Of a stretch of DNA of 64,000 bases, positions 37,702 through 49,575 are shown one piece after another (position 1 is the first letter of the stretch; every line of letters starts with the position of its first letter). This DNA is from Naumannella cuiyingiana (GTDB taxonomy: Bacteria; Actinomycetota; Actinomycetes; Propionibacteriales; Propionibacteriaceae): NCBI RefSeq assembly GCF_013408305.1, contig NZ_JACBZS010000001.1:2542001-2606000 (forward strand), written 5' to 3'. The notes under the pieces were generated by a model, which saw only the letters and a list, made by a program, of their open reading frames with translations, searched no databases and was not told where the DNA came from. The translations under genes and the position numbers were made by a program.

Positions 37702-38100
37702 TCAGGAGCCCGGGTAGCTGCCGAAGGACCACAGGTTGCCCTCGGCGTCGCGGACCGTGGCCCCGCGGCCGCCGTAGTCCATGTCGGTCGGCGCCTGCAC
37801 CGAGGACGCGCCCGCCGCCAGCGCCGACGCATGCACCGCATCGACCGCGGCGTCGTCGGGGCACACGCAGTAGCAGGCGCCCCGCCCGACGGTCGCGGCA
37901 CGGTCGGCGTCGCCCTCGTCCCCGCGGCGGGCAGCGCCGAACATCACCCCGCCCGTGTCCCGCCAGTCGAACTGCGCGTGCACGACGGTGCCGGCGCCGT
38001 CGCGATACACCCCCGCCTCGGCGAACCCGACCGCGGTGAGGAACGCGATCGCCGCGTCCGGGTCGTCGAAGGCGAATGCTGCAAAGAGTTGTCTGCTCAT
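37702..38100 (-). CDS. VOC family (glyoxalase-like) protein
   Basis: 132 residues with paired beta-alpha-beta-beta-beta modules of the vicinal oxygen chelate fold (ECL: FAFDDPDAAIAFLTAVGF, then AVDAVHASALAAGASSVQAP and GRGATVRDAEGNLWSFGSY). The last stretch is the usual VOC C-terminus with a glutamate ligand. Members include glyoxalases, antibiotic-binding proteins and PhnB-like proteins; this one cannot be assigned. The ATG at 38100 follows CACGCT by 6 nt (variant leaderless pattern). The next gene upstream on the same strand is an AraC-type regulator, which may control it. Confidence 0.88.
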   Translation of the reverse strand: MSRQLFAAFAFDDPDAAIAFLTAVGFAEAGVYRDGAGTVVHAQFDWRDTGGVMFGAARRGDEGDADRAATVGRGACYCVCPDDAAVDAVHASALAAGASSVQAPTDMDYGGRGATVRDAEGNLWSFGSYPGS

Positions 38101-38149
38101 GGCGCCAGCGTGCCCGCGCCGCGGGCCGGCCGGCTTGGACGAATGGGCA

Positions 38150-38946
38150 TCAGGCCAGGTGGTACGCCGAGGCGCGCAACTGTCCCGGGCTGCGCTCGGC
38201 CAGCGCCGCGTACTCCCTGGACAGGTGCGCCTGGTCGAAGAACCCGGCGCTCGCGGCGAGCTCGGCCAGCGGTCTCCCCGCGGCGAGCAGCCGCCGGCTG
38301 CGGTCGAACCGGGTGACCCGAGCGGCCTGCTTCGGCGAGACGCCGTACTCGGCGCGGAACTCGCGGGTCAGCCGGCGCCGCCCCCAACCGATCCGGGTGG
38401 CCAGCTCGTCGATCCGAACGGTGCCGCCGGTGCGCTGCAACAGCGCCCAGGCGCGGGCCAGCTCGGGGCCGATCGCGTGCGCCGGGTCGGTGGTGGACCG
38501 GGCCAGCAGCGCCAGCAGGTGTCGTTCCAGGCGACGCACCCGCTCGCCGCCATCGAGGCTGGCCAGCTCGGCGTGCAGGCCCGCGCCGATGCCGACCGGG
38601 AGGTCCTCGTGGCGTACCAGCTCACCGGCCAGCGCGCCCGCCGGCAGGCCGAGCAGCGCGCGCGAGCCGAGCGGGGTCAGCGCAAGCTGGATGCCGTGCT
38701 GCGCGCCGTGAGTGCGGATCAGCGCGGGGGTGGTGTGCAGGCCGGATGCGCAGGTCCAGAAGTCGCCGCGACCGGCCGGCCGGCCCAGCCAGCCGGCGTC
38801 GAGCGGCTCGTCGAAGGACAGCACGACCGTGATCGTCGGCGACGGCAGGCCGTGATGCACCGCGCGGGGGTCCAGACGCGCGCGGTAGCCGACCAGCGAC
38901 GCAACATGGGCCGCAGCGCCGGGTGCAGGACGTGGTCGCGCTCCAC
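38150..38946 (-). CDS. AraC family transcriptional regulator with an apparent frameshift
   Basis: The intact part (from about 38,890 down to 38,150) encodes the effector domain start GYRARLDPRAVHHGLPSP, TVVLSFDEPL and the C-terminal AraC double helix-turn-helix (IDELATRIGWGRRRLTREF, then AARVTRFDRSRRLL and AASAGFFDQAHLSREY). That frame has no suitable start at its head. A leaderless promoter and GTG 38946 open a different frame, reading VERDHVLHPALRPMLRR, which is exactly the N-terminus expected for this family. The two frames join near 38,891-38,900, implying a one-base loss or two-base gain. It could be a pseudogene, a sequencing error or recoding. A truncated start at GTG 38860 is also possible. 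Confidence 0.75.
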
Positions 38947-38952
38947 GGCGGC

Positions 38953-38958
38953 AGGCTA
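38953..38958 (-). promoter_or_regulatory. -10 element (TAGCCT) of leaderless AraC-type gene promoter
   Basis: TAGCCT on the minus strand ends 6 nt before GTG 38946. Its presence argues that 38946 is the original start and that the downstream frame change is a later event. Confidence 0.5.
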
Positions 38959-38965
38959 ACTCGAC

Positions 38966-39652
38966 TCAGGCCCGCTGCGCGTCGAGCGACCAGTCGATCG
39001 GGTCCGCGCCCTGCCGTTCGAGGAGTTCGTTGACCCGGGAGAACGGCCGGGAGCCGAAGAAGCCCGCGTGCGCCGACAGCGGCGAGGGGTGCGGGCTGGC
39101 CACGTGCGGCACCGACCCGAGCATCGGGATCAGCGACTGGGCGTCGCGGCCCCACAGGATCGCGACCAGCGGTCCGCCGCGCTCCACCAGCGCCTCGATC
39201 GCTCGCTGGGTGATCACCTCCCAGCCCTTCCCGCGATGCGCCGCCGACCGGCCGGGCTGCACGGTGAGTACCCGGTTGAGCAGCAACACGCCCTGGTCGA
39301 ACCACGGGGTCAGGTCGCCCGATTCCGCGGGCGGCACGCCAAGATCATCGTGCAGCTCGCGGTAGATGTTGATCAACGACTTGGGCAACGGCCGCACGTC
39401 GGGGGCCACCGAGAAGCTCAGGCCGACCGGGTGGCCCGGCGTGGGGTAGGGATCCTGGCCGACCACCAGCACGCGTACTCGCTCCAGCGGCAGGGTGAAG
39501 GCCCGCAGCACGGCATCGCCGGCCGGCAGGTAGCCCCGGCCGGCGGCGTTCTCGGCCCGCAGGAAGTCGCCCATCGTGGCGATCCGGTCGGCCACCGGGT
39601 GGAGCGCTGCCGCCCAGTCGGGCGCGATCAGCTCGGACAGTGGTCGTTTCAT
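38966..39652 (-). CDS. ung: Uracil-DNA glycosylase (family 1)
   Basis: 228 residues, removes uracil from DNA. The water-activating loop is [18 protein letters not shown] with D67; the uracil-binding asparagine is N126 in LLLNRVLTV; the Leu intercalation loop [13 protein letters not shown] contains catalytic H188. All family-1 motifs are present. ATG 39652 overlaps the stop of the MFS gene (ATGA), so the two are translated together. Confidence 0.97.
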   Translation of the reverse strand: MKRPLSELIAPDWAAALHPVADRIATMGDFLRAENAAGRGYLPAGDAVLRAFTLPLERVRVLVVGQDPYPTPGHPVGLSFSVAPDVRPLPKSLINIYRELHDDLGVPPAESGDLTPWFDQGVLLLNRVLTVQPGRSAAHRGKGWEVITQRAIEALVERGGPLVAILWGRDAQSLIPMLGSVPHVASPHPSPLSAHAGFFGSRPFSRVNELLERQGADPIDWSLDAQRA

Positions 39653-40866
39653 CTCGTCCCTTTCGTCGCGGGCTCAGGTTCGGGTACGCCGGGCGGCATC
39701 CGCGTCGCGAGGGCGGATGACATGATCAACAACACCGCACCCACCGCGAACGCGGCCGGCATCGAGAACGCGTCGGCCAGTGCGCCCGCGACCAGCGGGC
39801 CGATGATCGCCCCGATGTCGGCGCACATCGAGAACACGGCGACCGGCTGGCCGCTGTTCGGCCCGGCCGCGTCCCCGACCGCCGCCGCCGGCGCGGTGCC
39901 GAGCAGCGCCGCGCCCAGGCTGAAGATCACGAACACCCCGGTCAGCACCCACAGATCCGGCGCGAACGCGATTGCGGCCGCGGACAACCCGCAGATCAGG
40001 CCGCCGGCGATCATGGCCGGTCGGCGACCGATCGTGTCGACGAACCGGCCGGCCGGGCCGAGCGCAAGGGTCTGGGCGACGGCGGCGATCGCGAAGGCAA
40101 TGCCCGCGTCGGCGGGCGAGCGGTGCAACGACTCCACCACGAGGACCGGAACCAACGAGCTGCGTACCCCGAAGGCATTCCAGCCCTGAGCGAAATTGGT
40201 CGCGCAGGCCGCCTGGAAGCGGGCGTCGCCGAGCACGGTACGCAGGGGCACCCCGGGCCGAGACGTCGAGGCGCCCGCGTGCACCGGCGGGCGGAGCAGC
40301 GCGAGCCCGACGGTGCCCGCGACCGCCAGCGTCGCCGCGTAGAAGAAGAACGGTGCGGTCAGCGAGATGGTGGCGAGCAGGCTGCCGAGCGCCGGGCCGG
40401 CCATGCCGCCGAGCAGGAACCCGGACTGGAAGAAGCCGGCGGCGCGGCCCCGCATGGTCGCCGGGACCGAGCGCAGCAGCAGGGTCATCGCCGAGACGGT
40501 GAACATCGCCGAGCCGATCCCGCCCAGGCCGCGCATGATCAACAACTGCGGATAGCTCTGGGCGAGGCCGGCCGCGGCGCTCGAGGCCGCGACGACGAAT
40601 ACGCCGGTCGCCAGCACGGCGCGCTCGGAGAAGCGTCGCAGCAGCCGCGCCGCGAGCGGGCTGGTGAGCAGCCGCAGCAGTGCGAATGCGGAGATGACGG
40701 CACCCGCCTCGAGGTTGCCGATCCCGAAGGATTTCGCGAAGACCGGCAGGACCGGCACCAGCACGCCGAAGCCGACGGCAACGCTGAAGGCGATCAGGGC
40801 CAGCACGAAGACATCGCGGGGGAGGGTGGAGCGATCGCGTACCCACCCTCGGACCCGCCCCCTCAC
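39649..40866 (-). CDS. MFS transporter
   Basis: 405 residues with twelve predicted membrane helices. The first loop carries [16 protein letters not shown] in place of the usual GxLaDrxGRr motif, and the matching motif in the second half is [17 protein letters not shown]. The family is drug or metabolite exporters of the DHA1 type; no substrate can be named. GTG 40866 is chosen because the -10 element TAGCCT ends 7 nt upstream, which makes the transcript leaderless; a longer in-frame start at 40923 is unlikely. It is translationally coupled to ung downstream, which looks incidental. Confidence 0.88.
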   Translation of the reverse strand: MRGRVRGWVRDRSTLPRDVFVLALIAFSVAVGFGVLVPVLPVFAKSFGIGNLEAGAVISAFALLRLLTSPLAARLLRRFSERAVLATGVFVVAASSAAAGLAQSYPQLLIMRGLGGIGSAMFTVSAMTLLLRSVPATMRGRAAGFFQSGFLLGGMAGPALGSLLATISLTAPFFFYAATLAVAGTVGLALLRPPVHAGASTSRPGVPLRTVLGDARFQAACATNFAQGWNAFGVRSSLVPVLVVESLHRSPADAGIAFAIAAVAQTLALGPAGRFVDTIGRRPAMIAGGLICGLSAAAIAFAPDLWVLTGVFVIFSLGAALLGTAPAAAVGDAAGPNSGQPVAVFSMCADIGAIIGPLVAGALADAFSMPAAFAVGAVLLIMSSALATRMPPGVPEPEPATKGTR

Positions 40867-40873
40867 TTCGCCG

Positions 40874-40879
40874 AGGCTA
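40874..40879 (-). promoter_or_regulatory. -10 element (TAGCCT) of leaderless MFS-ung promoter
   Basis: TAGCCT on the minus strand ends 7 nt before GTG 40866. It is 73 bp from the opposing -10 of the divergent gene at 40953. Confidence 0.55.
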
Positions 40880-40952
40880 GCCCAACCCGTGCGGTCCCGG
40901 AGATTGCCCTGAACCGGCACCACAGGCGGACCCGCGGCGGATTTCGGCTCTC

Positions 40953-40958
40953 TAGACT
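40953..40958 (+). promoter_or_regulatory. -10 element (TAGACT) of a leaderless promoter
   Basis: TAGACT is followed by 7 nt and ATG 40966. Confidence 0.55.
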
Positions 40959-40965
40959 CGGGCCC

Positions 40966-42267
40966 ATGAGTTCATCGGAGCTGGACCCGATCCTCGACGA
41001 CCTCGCCGCCGGGCGGATCGATTCCGCCGAGGCGGCGCGCCGGATCGAGCAGGTACGCGGTGCCGCGGACGGCCCGGCAGGCGAGCCGAGGCGGGCCCGG
41101 TCGGCCGCCTGGTCGGGCACCGTGCCGCCCGACGAGGAGGATCTTCGGCCCCGGCCGGAGGCCGAGCCCACGGACGACCGGGCGAGCGACGCCGCCGCTG
41201 GCGACCGGACGAGCGACGCCGAGCCCGCTGGCGACCGGGCGAGCGACGCCGAGCCCGTGGTCGAGCAGCGCAGCGAGGAGGAGCTCGGCCGGGCGCAGCG
41301 CCCGGGCCTCGCCCGCGAGGACTTCAGCCAGCCGTCGCCCGAAGAGCCTGCCGGCGAGACCGAGAACCAGCCCGACGATGATCAACAGTCACCGGAGCAG
41401 CACGCTGCCGGGGAGCAGACCGGCACCGGGCGCGCCGGCGCCGAGCAGTCCTGGTTCGACCTCGCGCGGCAGGGATTCGATCGGCTGCGGCACGAGGCGG
41501 AGGAGGGGCTCGGACGGCTGCGGCACGAGGCCGAGACGCGCTTTTCCGAGCGACCGGCCGGGGCGGGCGCGGACGAGTTCACCCGGCCGGCGCCGCGGGG
41601 ACCGGGCGCTCGCCCGGGAGGGGTGCGGCGGGTCTCGATCCGGGTCGTCGGCCGGCGGGTACGCGTGCTGGGCGACCCGGGTGTGACCACGGCCGAGGTC
41701 GACGGCCAGCACGTGCTGCGGCGCAGCGGCGATGTCGTGGAGATCATCAGCGAGGGCGATGTCGGCCCGTCGATGCAGGGGTTCAGCCTGTTCCGACCGC
41801 CGCGCAGCTTCGACGACGTGAAGTCGATGGGCCTGGGCAAGGAGCTCGTCGTCCGGATCAACCCCGAGCTGGTGCTGGACGCCGAGGTGACGGGTGGCTC
41901 CCTGCGTACCGAATCGATCGATCTGCTCGGCAAGGTCCGGGTGACCGTGGGCGGCGCCCGGCTGATCGGCATCGCCGAGGCCGAGGACGTGCTGATCCAG
42001 GCCGGCCCCGGCACCGTCACGGGCACGATCACCACCGGCCGGTCCCGCGTCCGCTGTGAATCCGGCAGTCTCACCGTCGCCCTCGGGGCCGACTCCAATG
42101 TCACCGTGCACGCGGAGAGCCAGCTCGGCCGGGTCGGCTGGGCCGGCGAGCACACGGGTGCCGCCGATGAGGTGGTCCTCGGCAACGGTGCTGCCCGGCT
42201 CGATGTCGCGATCGTGATGGGTGCCGCCACGATCCGCACCGGGTCGACCGCCGAGGAACACAACTGA
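40966..42267 (+). CDS. Adhesin-like beta-helical protein (DUF4097-like) with acidic disordered linker
   Basis: 433 residues. Residues 1-32 (LDPILDDLAAGRIDSAEAARRIEQ) resemble the short SHOCT-like helical module often found at protein ends. Residues 33-205 are acidic, Pro/Gln-rich and repetitive, with two FDRLRHEAEE/LGRLRHEAET repeats. The C-terminal 220 residues show the repeated short strands of DUF4097/auto-transporter-adhesin-head proteins (LDAEVTGGSLRTESIDLLG, VLIQAGPGTVTGTITTGRSR). No signal peptide, so it is probably cytoplasmic. Function unknown. Transcription is leaderless and ends at the hairpin 42298-42335. Confidence 0.75.
   Translation: MSSSELDPILDDLAAGRIDSAEAARRIEQVRGAADGPAGEPRRARSAAWSGTVPPDEEDLRPRPEAEPTDDRASDAAAGDRTSDAEPAGDRASDAEPVVEQRSEEELGRAQRPGLAREDFSQPSPEEPAGETENQPDDDQQSPEQHAAGEQTGTGRAGAEQSWFDLARQGFDRLRHEAEEGLGRLRHEAETRFSERPAGAGADEFTRPAPRGPGARPGGVRRVSIRVVGRRVRVLGDPGVTTAEVDGQHVLRRSGDVVEIISEGDVGPSMQGFSLFRPPRSFDDVKSMGLGKELVVRINPELVLDAEVTGGSLRTESIDLLGKVRVTVGGARLIGIAEAEDVLIQAGPGTVTGTITTGRSRVRCESGSLTVALGADSNVTVHAESQLGRVGWAGEHTGAADEVVLGNGAARLDVAIVMGAATIRTGSTAEEHN
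41197..41256 (+). repeat. Tandem 30-bp repeat inside the DUF4097-like gene
   Basis: Units 41197-41226 and 41227-41256 differ at one base; a partial unit precedes them. They encode repeated AGDRxSDAEP in the acidic disordered region. Confidence 0.75.
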
Positions 42268-42297
42268 AGCTGCGGTCTCGCCGAGAACGCAGACAAA

Positions 42298-42335
42298 CCG
42301 CGAGGGCCGCACGGTGATCCGTGCGGCCCTCGCGG
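42298..42335. terminator. Bidirectional hairpin terminator
   Basis: A perfect 17-bp GC-rich stem (42298-42314 with 42319-42335) and loop TGAT lie between the DUF4097-like gene and the converging greA. Confidence 0.8.
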
Positions 42336-42356
42336 ATGGCGGAGAGTGCAGGGGCG

Positions 42357-42872
42357 TCAGCCGTCGAACGGCTCCACGGAGACGATGGTCACGTTGATCG
42401 ATGACCCGTTGGGCGCCTCGTAGGAGACGGCGTCACCCTTCTTCTTGTTCAGGATGGCCGCGCCCAGCGGGCTCTGCGGGCTGTAGACGTTGAGCGCGTC
42501 GACGCCGTCGTCCAGCCCGAGCATCTCGCGCGAGCCCAGCAGGAAGGTGTCGGTGTCGGACTCATCGCCGTCGAAGGCGATCGTCACCTTGCTGCCCGGC
42601 ACGACCTCGTCGGGATCGGTCGGCGGCTCGCCCACCTCGGCGCGCCGCAGCATGTCCTTGAGCTGGACGATCCGAGCCTCCTGCTGGCCCTGCTCCTCAC
42701 GCGCGGCGTGGTAGCCGCCGTTCTCGCGCAGGTCGCCCTCGTCGCGGGCCGCCGCGATCCGGGCGGTCACCTCGGCGCGGCCTTCGTTCTGCAGGTGCTC
42801 CAGCTCGGCGGCCAGCTTGTCGTAGGCCTCCTGGGTGAGCCAGATCGTGTTCGGTTGAGTGGTCTCTGCCAT
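42357..42872 (-). CDS. greA: Transcription elongation factor GreA
   Basis: 171 residues. The N-terminal coiled coil carries the family motif LENGGYHAAREEQG-type tract (here DEGDLRENGGYHAAREEQG) with the acidic tip residues that stimulate RNA cleavage by backtracked polymerase. The C-terminal FKBP-like domain includes SPLGAAILNKKKGD. The ATG at 42872 lies 6 nt after TAGCCT. It sits in the actinobacterial neighbourhood greA, DUF4307, mca. Confidence 0.97.
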   Translation of the reverse strand: MAETTQPNTIWLTQEAYDKLAAELEHLQNEGRAEVTARIAAARDEGDLRENGGYHAAREEQGQQEARIVQLKDMLRRAEVGEPPTDPDEVVPGSKVTIAFDGDESDTDTFLLGSREMLGLDDGVDALNVYSPQSPLGAAILNKKKGDAVSYEAPNGSSINVTIVSVEPFDG

Positions 42873-42878
42873 CGGACA

Positions 42879-42884
42879 AGGCTA
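42879..42884 (-). promoter_or_regulatory. -10 element (TAGCCT) of the leaderless greA promoter
   Basis: TAGCCT on the minus strand ends 6 nt before ATG 42872, with no ribosome-binding site. Confidence 0.65.
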
Positions 42885-42932
42885 GCAAAGGGCGCCCTCA
42901 CGGGGCCCCGACGCGGCCCGGGTCCGGGTCGA

Positions 42933-43343
42933 TCAGTCGACGATCGTGCAGTCGCCGACGTCGATCGCGGTCGCCCGGCGGTAGGTCTGGATCGTGACCG
43001 CGATGGTGTCGGAGGTACGCGTCGACGGCGGCACCGGCGCCGAGATCTCCCCGACGCGCTCGAAGTTGACCGCCTGGGCGAAGACCTCGCAGGTCGCCGC
43101 GCGCGAAGGATCGGGGCGCTGCACGGTGATCACCGCGTCCACCCGGTCGTCGGCGATCTCGAAGGTGTGCACGCTCGCCGTGACCGCCCGATTGGCCTGG
43201 CTCGTCGCGATCCACAGCCAGCCGGCCACCAGCACGGGAATCAACAGACCGCCGGCGATCCACCACGCCGCGCGCGGGATCCGCGGCGGCGGGTAACGGC
43301 GCGCGATGCGTTGCTCGGCCTCGGTCAGCGGCTGCTCGGACAC
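42933..43343 (-). CDS. DUF4307 membrane protein
   Basis: 136 residues. A short cytoplasmic N-terminus (EAEQRIARRYPPPR), one membrane helix (WWIAGGLLIPVLVAGWLWIA, about residues 27-46), and an extracellular beta domain with a Cys pair (ATCEVFAQAVNFERVGE, VGDCTIVD). This is the DUF4307 family, found next to mca and greA in actinobacteria; function unknown. GTG 43343 gives the family-typical start and follows CACAAT by 6 nt. It lies 60 nt upstream of greA on the same strand and is divergent from mca. Confidence 0.9.
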   Translation of the reverse strand: MSEQPLTEAEQRIARRYPPPRIPRAAWWIAGGLLIPVLVAGWLWIATSQANRAVTASVHTFEIADDRVDAVITVQRPDPSRAATCEVFAQAVNFERVGEISAPVPPSTRTSDTIAVTIQTYRRATAIDVGDCTIVD

Positions 43344-43483
43344 CCCGCAATTGTGCGGCACCGCGGCGCTCGGCAGGGAATCCGTGCCGTCGGCGCGGTG
43401 TTGTGCAGTAGTGGGGTGGCGCGGCAAGGGGAGAGCGAGACCCCGAGTTGGCCGGGACGGGCGCGGCTGGGAAGGATGGGCAC

Positions 43484-44443
43484 ATGACCGAGCGTGAGCT
43501 GGCCCACGAGGGCACCACCCAGCACGATGTCCCCGTACTGCGCCGCGACCGCGCGGGAGAACCACTGCGGCTGCTGCACGTGCACGCCCACCCCGACGAC
43601 GAGTCGAGCAAGGGAGCGGCGACCACGGCCCGCTACGTCGGCGAGGGGGTGGAGGTGATGGTGGTGACCTGCACCGGCGGCGAACGGGGATCCATTCTCA
43701 ATCCCGCGATGGAGCGCCCCGACATCGAGGCCAACATCGCCGCCGTCCGGAAGGCCGAGATGGACGCGGCGCGGGAGATCCTCGGAGTCGAACAGGTCTG
43801 GCTCGGCTTCGTCGACTCGGGCCTGCCCGAGGGCGATCCGCTGCCGCCGCTGCCCGACGGATGCTTCGCGCTGACCGACATCGACGAGTCGGCCGGCCGG
43901 CTGGTCCAGGTGATCCGGGAGTTCCGGCCGCATGTGATGACGACCTATGACGAACGTGGCGGCTACCCGCACCCGGATCACATCATGACCCATCGGATCA
44001 GCCTGGCGGCGTGGGATGCCGCCGCCGATCCGACCGCCTGGCCCGAACACGGCGAGCCGTGGGCGGTCAGCAAGCTCTACTACCACATGTCGTTTCATCG
44101 GGCCCGGTTCGAGGCGCTGGATGCCGCGATGCGCGAGCGGGGCCTCGAATCGCCGTATGCGGAGCAACTGGCGAACTGGCAGCGCGAGCCCGAGTGGGAG
44201 CAGCGGATCACGACGCGGGTGGATGCCGCGGACTGGTTCGGGGTACGCGATGCGGCGCTTCTTGCCCACGCAACCCAGATCGATCCGGACGGCCGCTGGT
44301 TCGCCGTGCCGCTCGACGTCCAGCAGACGGCCTGGCCCACGGAGGACTTCGAGCTGGCCCGCAGCCGCATCGACGCCGCGACCCCGGAGGACGACCTGTT
44401 CGCGGGCATCGCGGTGTCGGCGGCGCAGGAGGCCCGGGCATGA
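43484..44443 (+). CDS. mca: Mycothiol S-conjugate amidase
   Basis: 319 residues of the PIG-L/MshB deacetylase family. The zinc site is AHPDDE (H36, D39) with the distal histidine in YPHPDHIMTH. The protein has the mca pattern (WLGFVDSGLPEGDPLPPLP, SKLYYHMSFHR) rather than that of MshB. It cleaves mycothiol conjugates of toxins to glucosaminyl-inositol and a mercapturic acid for export, so the host should make mycothiol. ATG 43484 lies 6 nt after AAGGAT, a variant of the leaderless -10. The next ORF's ATG overlaps its stop. Confidence 0.94.
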   Translation: MTERELAHEGTTQHDVPVLRRDRAGEPLRLLHVHAHPDDESSKGAATTARYVGEGVEVMVVTCTGGERGSILNPAMERPDIEANIAAVRKAEMDAAREILGVEQVWLGFVDSGLPEGDPLPPLPDGCFALTDIDESAGRLVQVIREFRPHVMTTYDERGGYPHPDHIMTHRISLAAWDAAADPTAWPEHGEPWAVSKLYYHMSFHRARFEALDAAMRERGLESPYAEQLANWQREPEWEQRITTRVDAADWFGVRDAALLAHATQIDPDGRWFAVPLDVQQTAWPTEDFELARSRIDAATPEDDLFAGIAVSAAQEARA

Positions 44444-44637
44444 GGAACGAGGGCAATCCGCTGGCCGACATCGCCATCGCGGGCTGGGGCATGGCGATCC
44501 TGCTGGTGGTGATGGCCGTCGTCATGGTGCTGCTGTTCCGCAGCATGATGAAGCGGATGCGCGCGGAGCGGGAGCGGCTCGAGGACGAGGCCGAGGAGGG
44601 TGGTCGGCGCGACACGCCCGAGCGTTCGGACGACTGA
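44440..44637 (+). CDS. Small membrane protein downstream of mca
   Basis: 65 residues: a short polar start, one transmembrane helix (MAILLVVMAVVMVLLF), then a charged cytoplasmic tail (MMKRMRAERERLEDEAEEGG). ATG 44440 overlaps the mca stop (ATGA), so it is translated with mca. Small single-helix proteins at this position occur next to mca in actinobacteria; the function is unknown. Confidence 0.75.
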   Translation: MRNEGNPLADIAIAGWGMAILLVVMAVVMVLLFRSMMKRMRAERERLEDEAEEGGRRDTPERSDD

Positions 44638-44724
44638 TCCCCGCTCGCCCGCGCCAGCGCTGGGCGGGGTGGCCCGAGGCGAAAAAGACACGCCGTCGTC
44701 TTCCCAAAATCACACCGGTGTAAT

Positions 44725-44771
44725 ACGCTTATCTAGCGGTCGAGGTGAGCGTCAGCCACTACATCTAGTGT
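44725..44771 (+). promoter_or_regulatory. Pair of NrdR-box-like sites upstream of nrdHIEF
   Basis: Box 2, 44756-44771, contains CACT-acatct-AGTG and is close to the actinobacterial NrdR box. Box 1, 44726-44738, is the weaker CGCT-tatct-AGCG. The centres are about 31 bp apart, three helical turns, the spacing typical of NrdR-regulated promoters. NrdR represses ribonucleotide reductase genes when dATP is high. The nrdR gene is not in the window. Confidence 0.7.
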
Positions 44772-44859
44772 TTGAGCACCCGGCGCACAACACAAGCACA
44801 ACGAGGCCCGGAGGAGCAATCCGGCCCGTCATCCACCCCACTTCCGAGGAGCCCGACTC

Positions 44860-45111
44860 ATGTCCGTGACGGTGTACACCAAGCCCGGTTGCGTGCAGTG
44901 CACGGCGACCTACCGCGCTCTCGACAAGGCCGGCATCGACTACGAGATCATCGATCTCACCACCGACGATGCGGCCCTGGCGCACAGCAAGGATCTGGGC
45001 TACTTCGCGGCGCCGATCGTGATCACCGCCACCGATCACTGGTCGGGTTTCCGGCCCGACAAGATCGCGGCGCTGGCCAAGGCCGATGCCGCGGCCAGCA
45101 ACGTCGCCTGA
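44860..45111 (+). CDS. nrdH: Glutaredoxin-like protein NrdH
   Basis: 83 residues with the thioredoxin-fold redox motif CVQC (C11, C14) and the NrdH C-terminal tract HWSGFRPDKIAAL. NrdH reduces the class Ib ribonucleotide reductase NrdE. GAGGAG lies 9 nt before the ATG. It opens the nrdHIEF operon. Confidence 0.95.
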   Translation: MSVTVYTKPGCVQCTATYRALDKAGIDYEIIDLTTDDAALAHSKDLGYFAAPIVITATDHWSGFRPDKIAALAKADAAASNVA

Positions 45112-45143
45112 GCGGCGCGGGCGAAACCGATCCGGGCGTACCG

Positions 45144-45589
45144 ATGCCGAACGCGATGCTGGCCACCGCAGCGGACGCGGGCAACGCCGACGGATCTGAT
45201 CTGCTCGACACGAACGAGCGGCTGATCTACTTCTCGTCCAGTTCGGGAAACACCCACCGCTTCGTCGAGAAGCTGGGGCTCCCGGCGACGAGGCTGCCCC
45301 TGGCCGGGCAACAGGTCAGGGCCGGGTCGCCGTTCGTGCTGGTGGTCCCGACCTACGGGGCCGACGGGAAGGGGCACGTGCCACCGAAGGTGGTGCGTTT
45401 CCTCAACGATCCGGCCAACCGGGCCAGGCTGACCGGAGTGATCGGGGCCGGCAATACCAACTTCCATGACACCTACGGCGTCGCCGCCGACATCATCGCG
45501 GCGAAGTGCGGGGTGCCCGTGTTGTACAAGTTCGAATTGATGGGGACCCCGGAGGACGTGACCCGGGTCCGGGAGGGACTGGAGGAACT

Positions 45590-45614
<25 letters not shown>
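45144..45614 (+). CDS. nrdI: Flavodoxin-like protein NrdI
   Basis: 156 residues. The FMN-binding loop is [12 protein letters not shown] and the second flavin region [40 protein letters not shown] is the family tract. NrdI supplies oxidant to assemble the Mn(III)2-tyrosyl cofactor of NrdF. ATG 45144 is the likely start, although its ribosome-binding site is weak and an in-frame ATG at 45156 is possible; either gives an N-terminal extension of 15-25 residues over usual NrdI. Its 3' end overlaps nrdE by 25 nt. Confidence 0.92.
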
Positions 45615-48872
<3,258 letters not shown>

Positions 48873-48873
48873 C

Positions 48874-48892
48874 CGCAGCCACGCCGGCTGCG
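48874..48892 (+). terminator. Hairpin after nrdF
   Basis: A 7-bp stem (48874-48880 with 48886-48892) and 5-nt loop immediately follow the nrdF stop. Weak, no T-run. Confidence 0.4.
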
Positions 48893-48924
48893 AGGTTGTG
48901 CGGCGACACTGCGAGGATGGGTCC

Positions 48925-49518
48925 ATGCGACGATCATTCGCCTGGCTCGGGGAGGATGATCCGGAACGCCTCGACACGGCCCTTGCGTCGGTCGACGGTG
49001 CGACGCTGACCGCGCACGGCACCCAGCGCACGAACGTCTGGGCGCTCGCTTGGGCGCTGGAGTGCGGCGAGGGCTGGATCACCCGACGGATGCGCGTGAG
49101 CGCGCTCGGCGATGGCTGGGCACGGACGCTCGACCTGCGCCGCGACGACGACGGCGGCTGGACGAGCGCGGTCACGACTGACGGCGAGCCCGATCTGCCG
49201 CCGCCCGGGCTCGATCACCCGGGTGGGCTGGACGGCGCGCTGGACTGCGATCTCGGGCTGTGTCCGCTGACCAACGTGATGCCGATCCGCCGCCTCGGTC
49301 TGCTGGACGGCACCGTCGAGGAACAGGTGCTGACGATGGCCTGGATCGAGGTCCCGTCGCTGCGCGTCATCTCGTCGGCCCAGCGCTACGCCAGCGCCGG
49401 CCCGGGCCGGGTGCGCTACGAGAGCGAGCTGCGCGACTTTCGTGCGGAGTTGACCGTCGACGCCGACGGGTTCGTGATCAACTACCCGGGACTGGCGCGC
49501 CGCGTCGACCCGCGCTGA
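48925..49518 (+). CDS. Putative glycolipid-binding domain protein
   Basis: 197 residues matching the putative glycolipid-binding family (PF06475): an Ile/Trp-rich beta fold with SALGDGWARTLDLRRDDDGGW and the characteristic LDCDLGLCPLTNVMPIRRLGL and VEVPSLRVISSAQRY tracts. Binding is suggested by family only. ATG 48925 lies 6 nt after GAGGAT (variant leaderless pattern). No operon link to nrdF or the AIM24-type gene is evident. Confidence 0.82.
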   Translation: MRRSFAWLGEDDPERLDTALASVDGATLTAHGTQRTNVWALAWALECGEGWITRRMRVSALGDGWARTLDLRRDDDGGWTSAVTTDGEPDLPPPGLDHPGGLDGALDCDLGLCPLTNVMPIRRLGLLDGTVEEQVLTMAWIEVPSLRVISSAQRYASAGPGRVRYESELRDFRAELTVDADGFVINYPGLARRVDPR

Positions 49519-49575
49519 CCCGCGCATCTGCTGGGATGGGCCTCGCGTACCGGCCAAAATCCCAGGAGGACTTGC

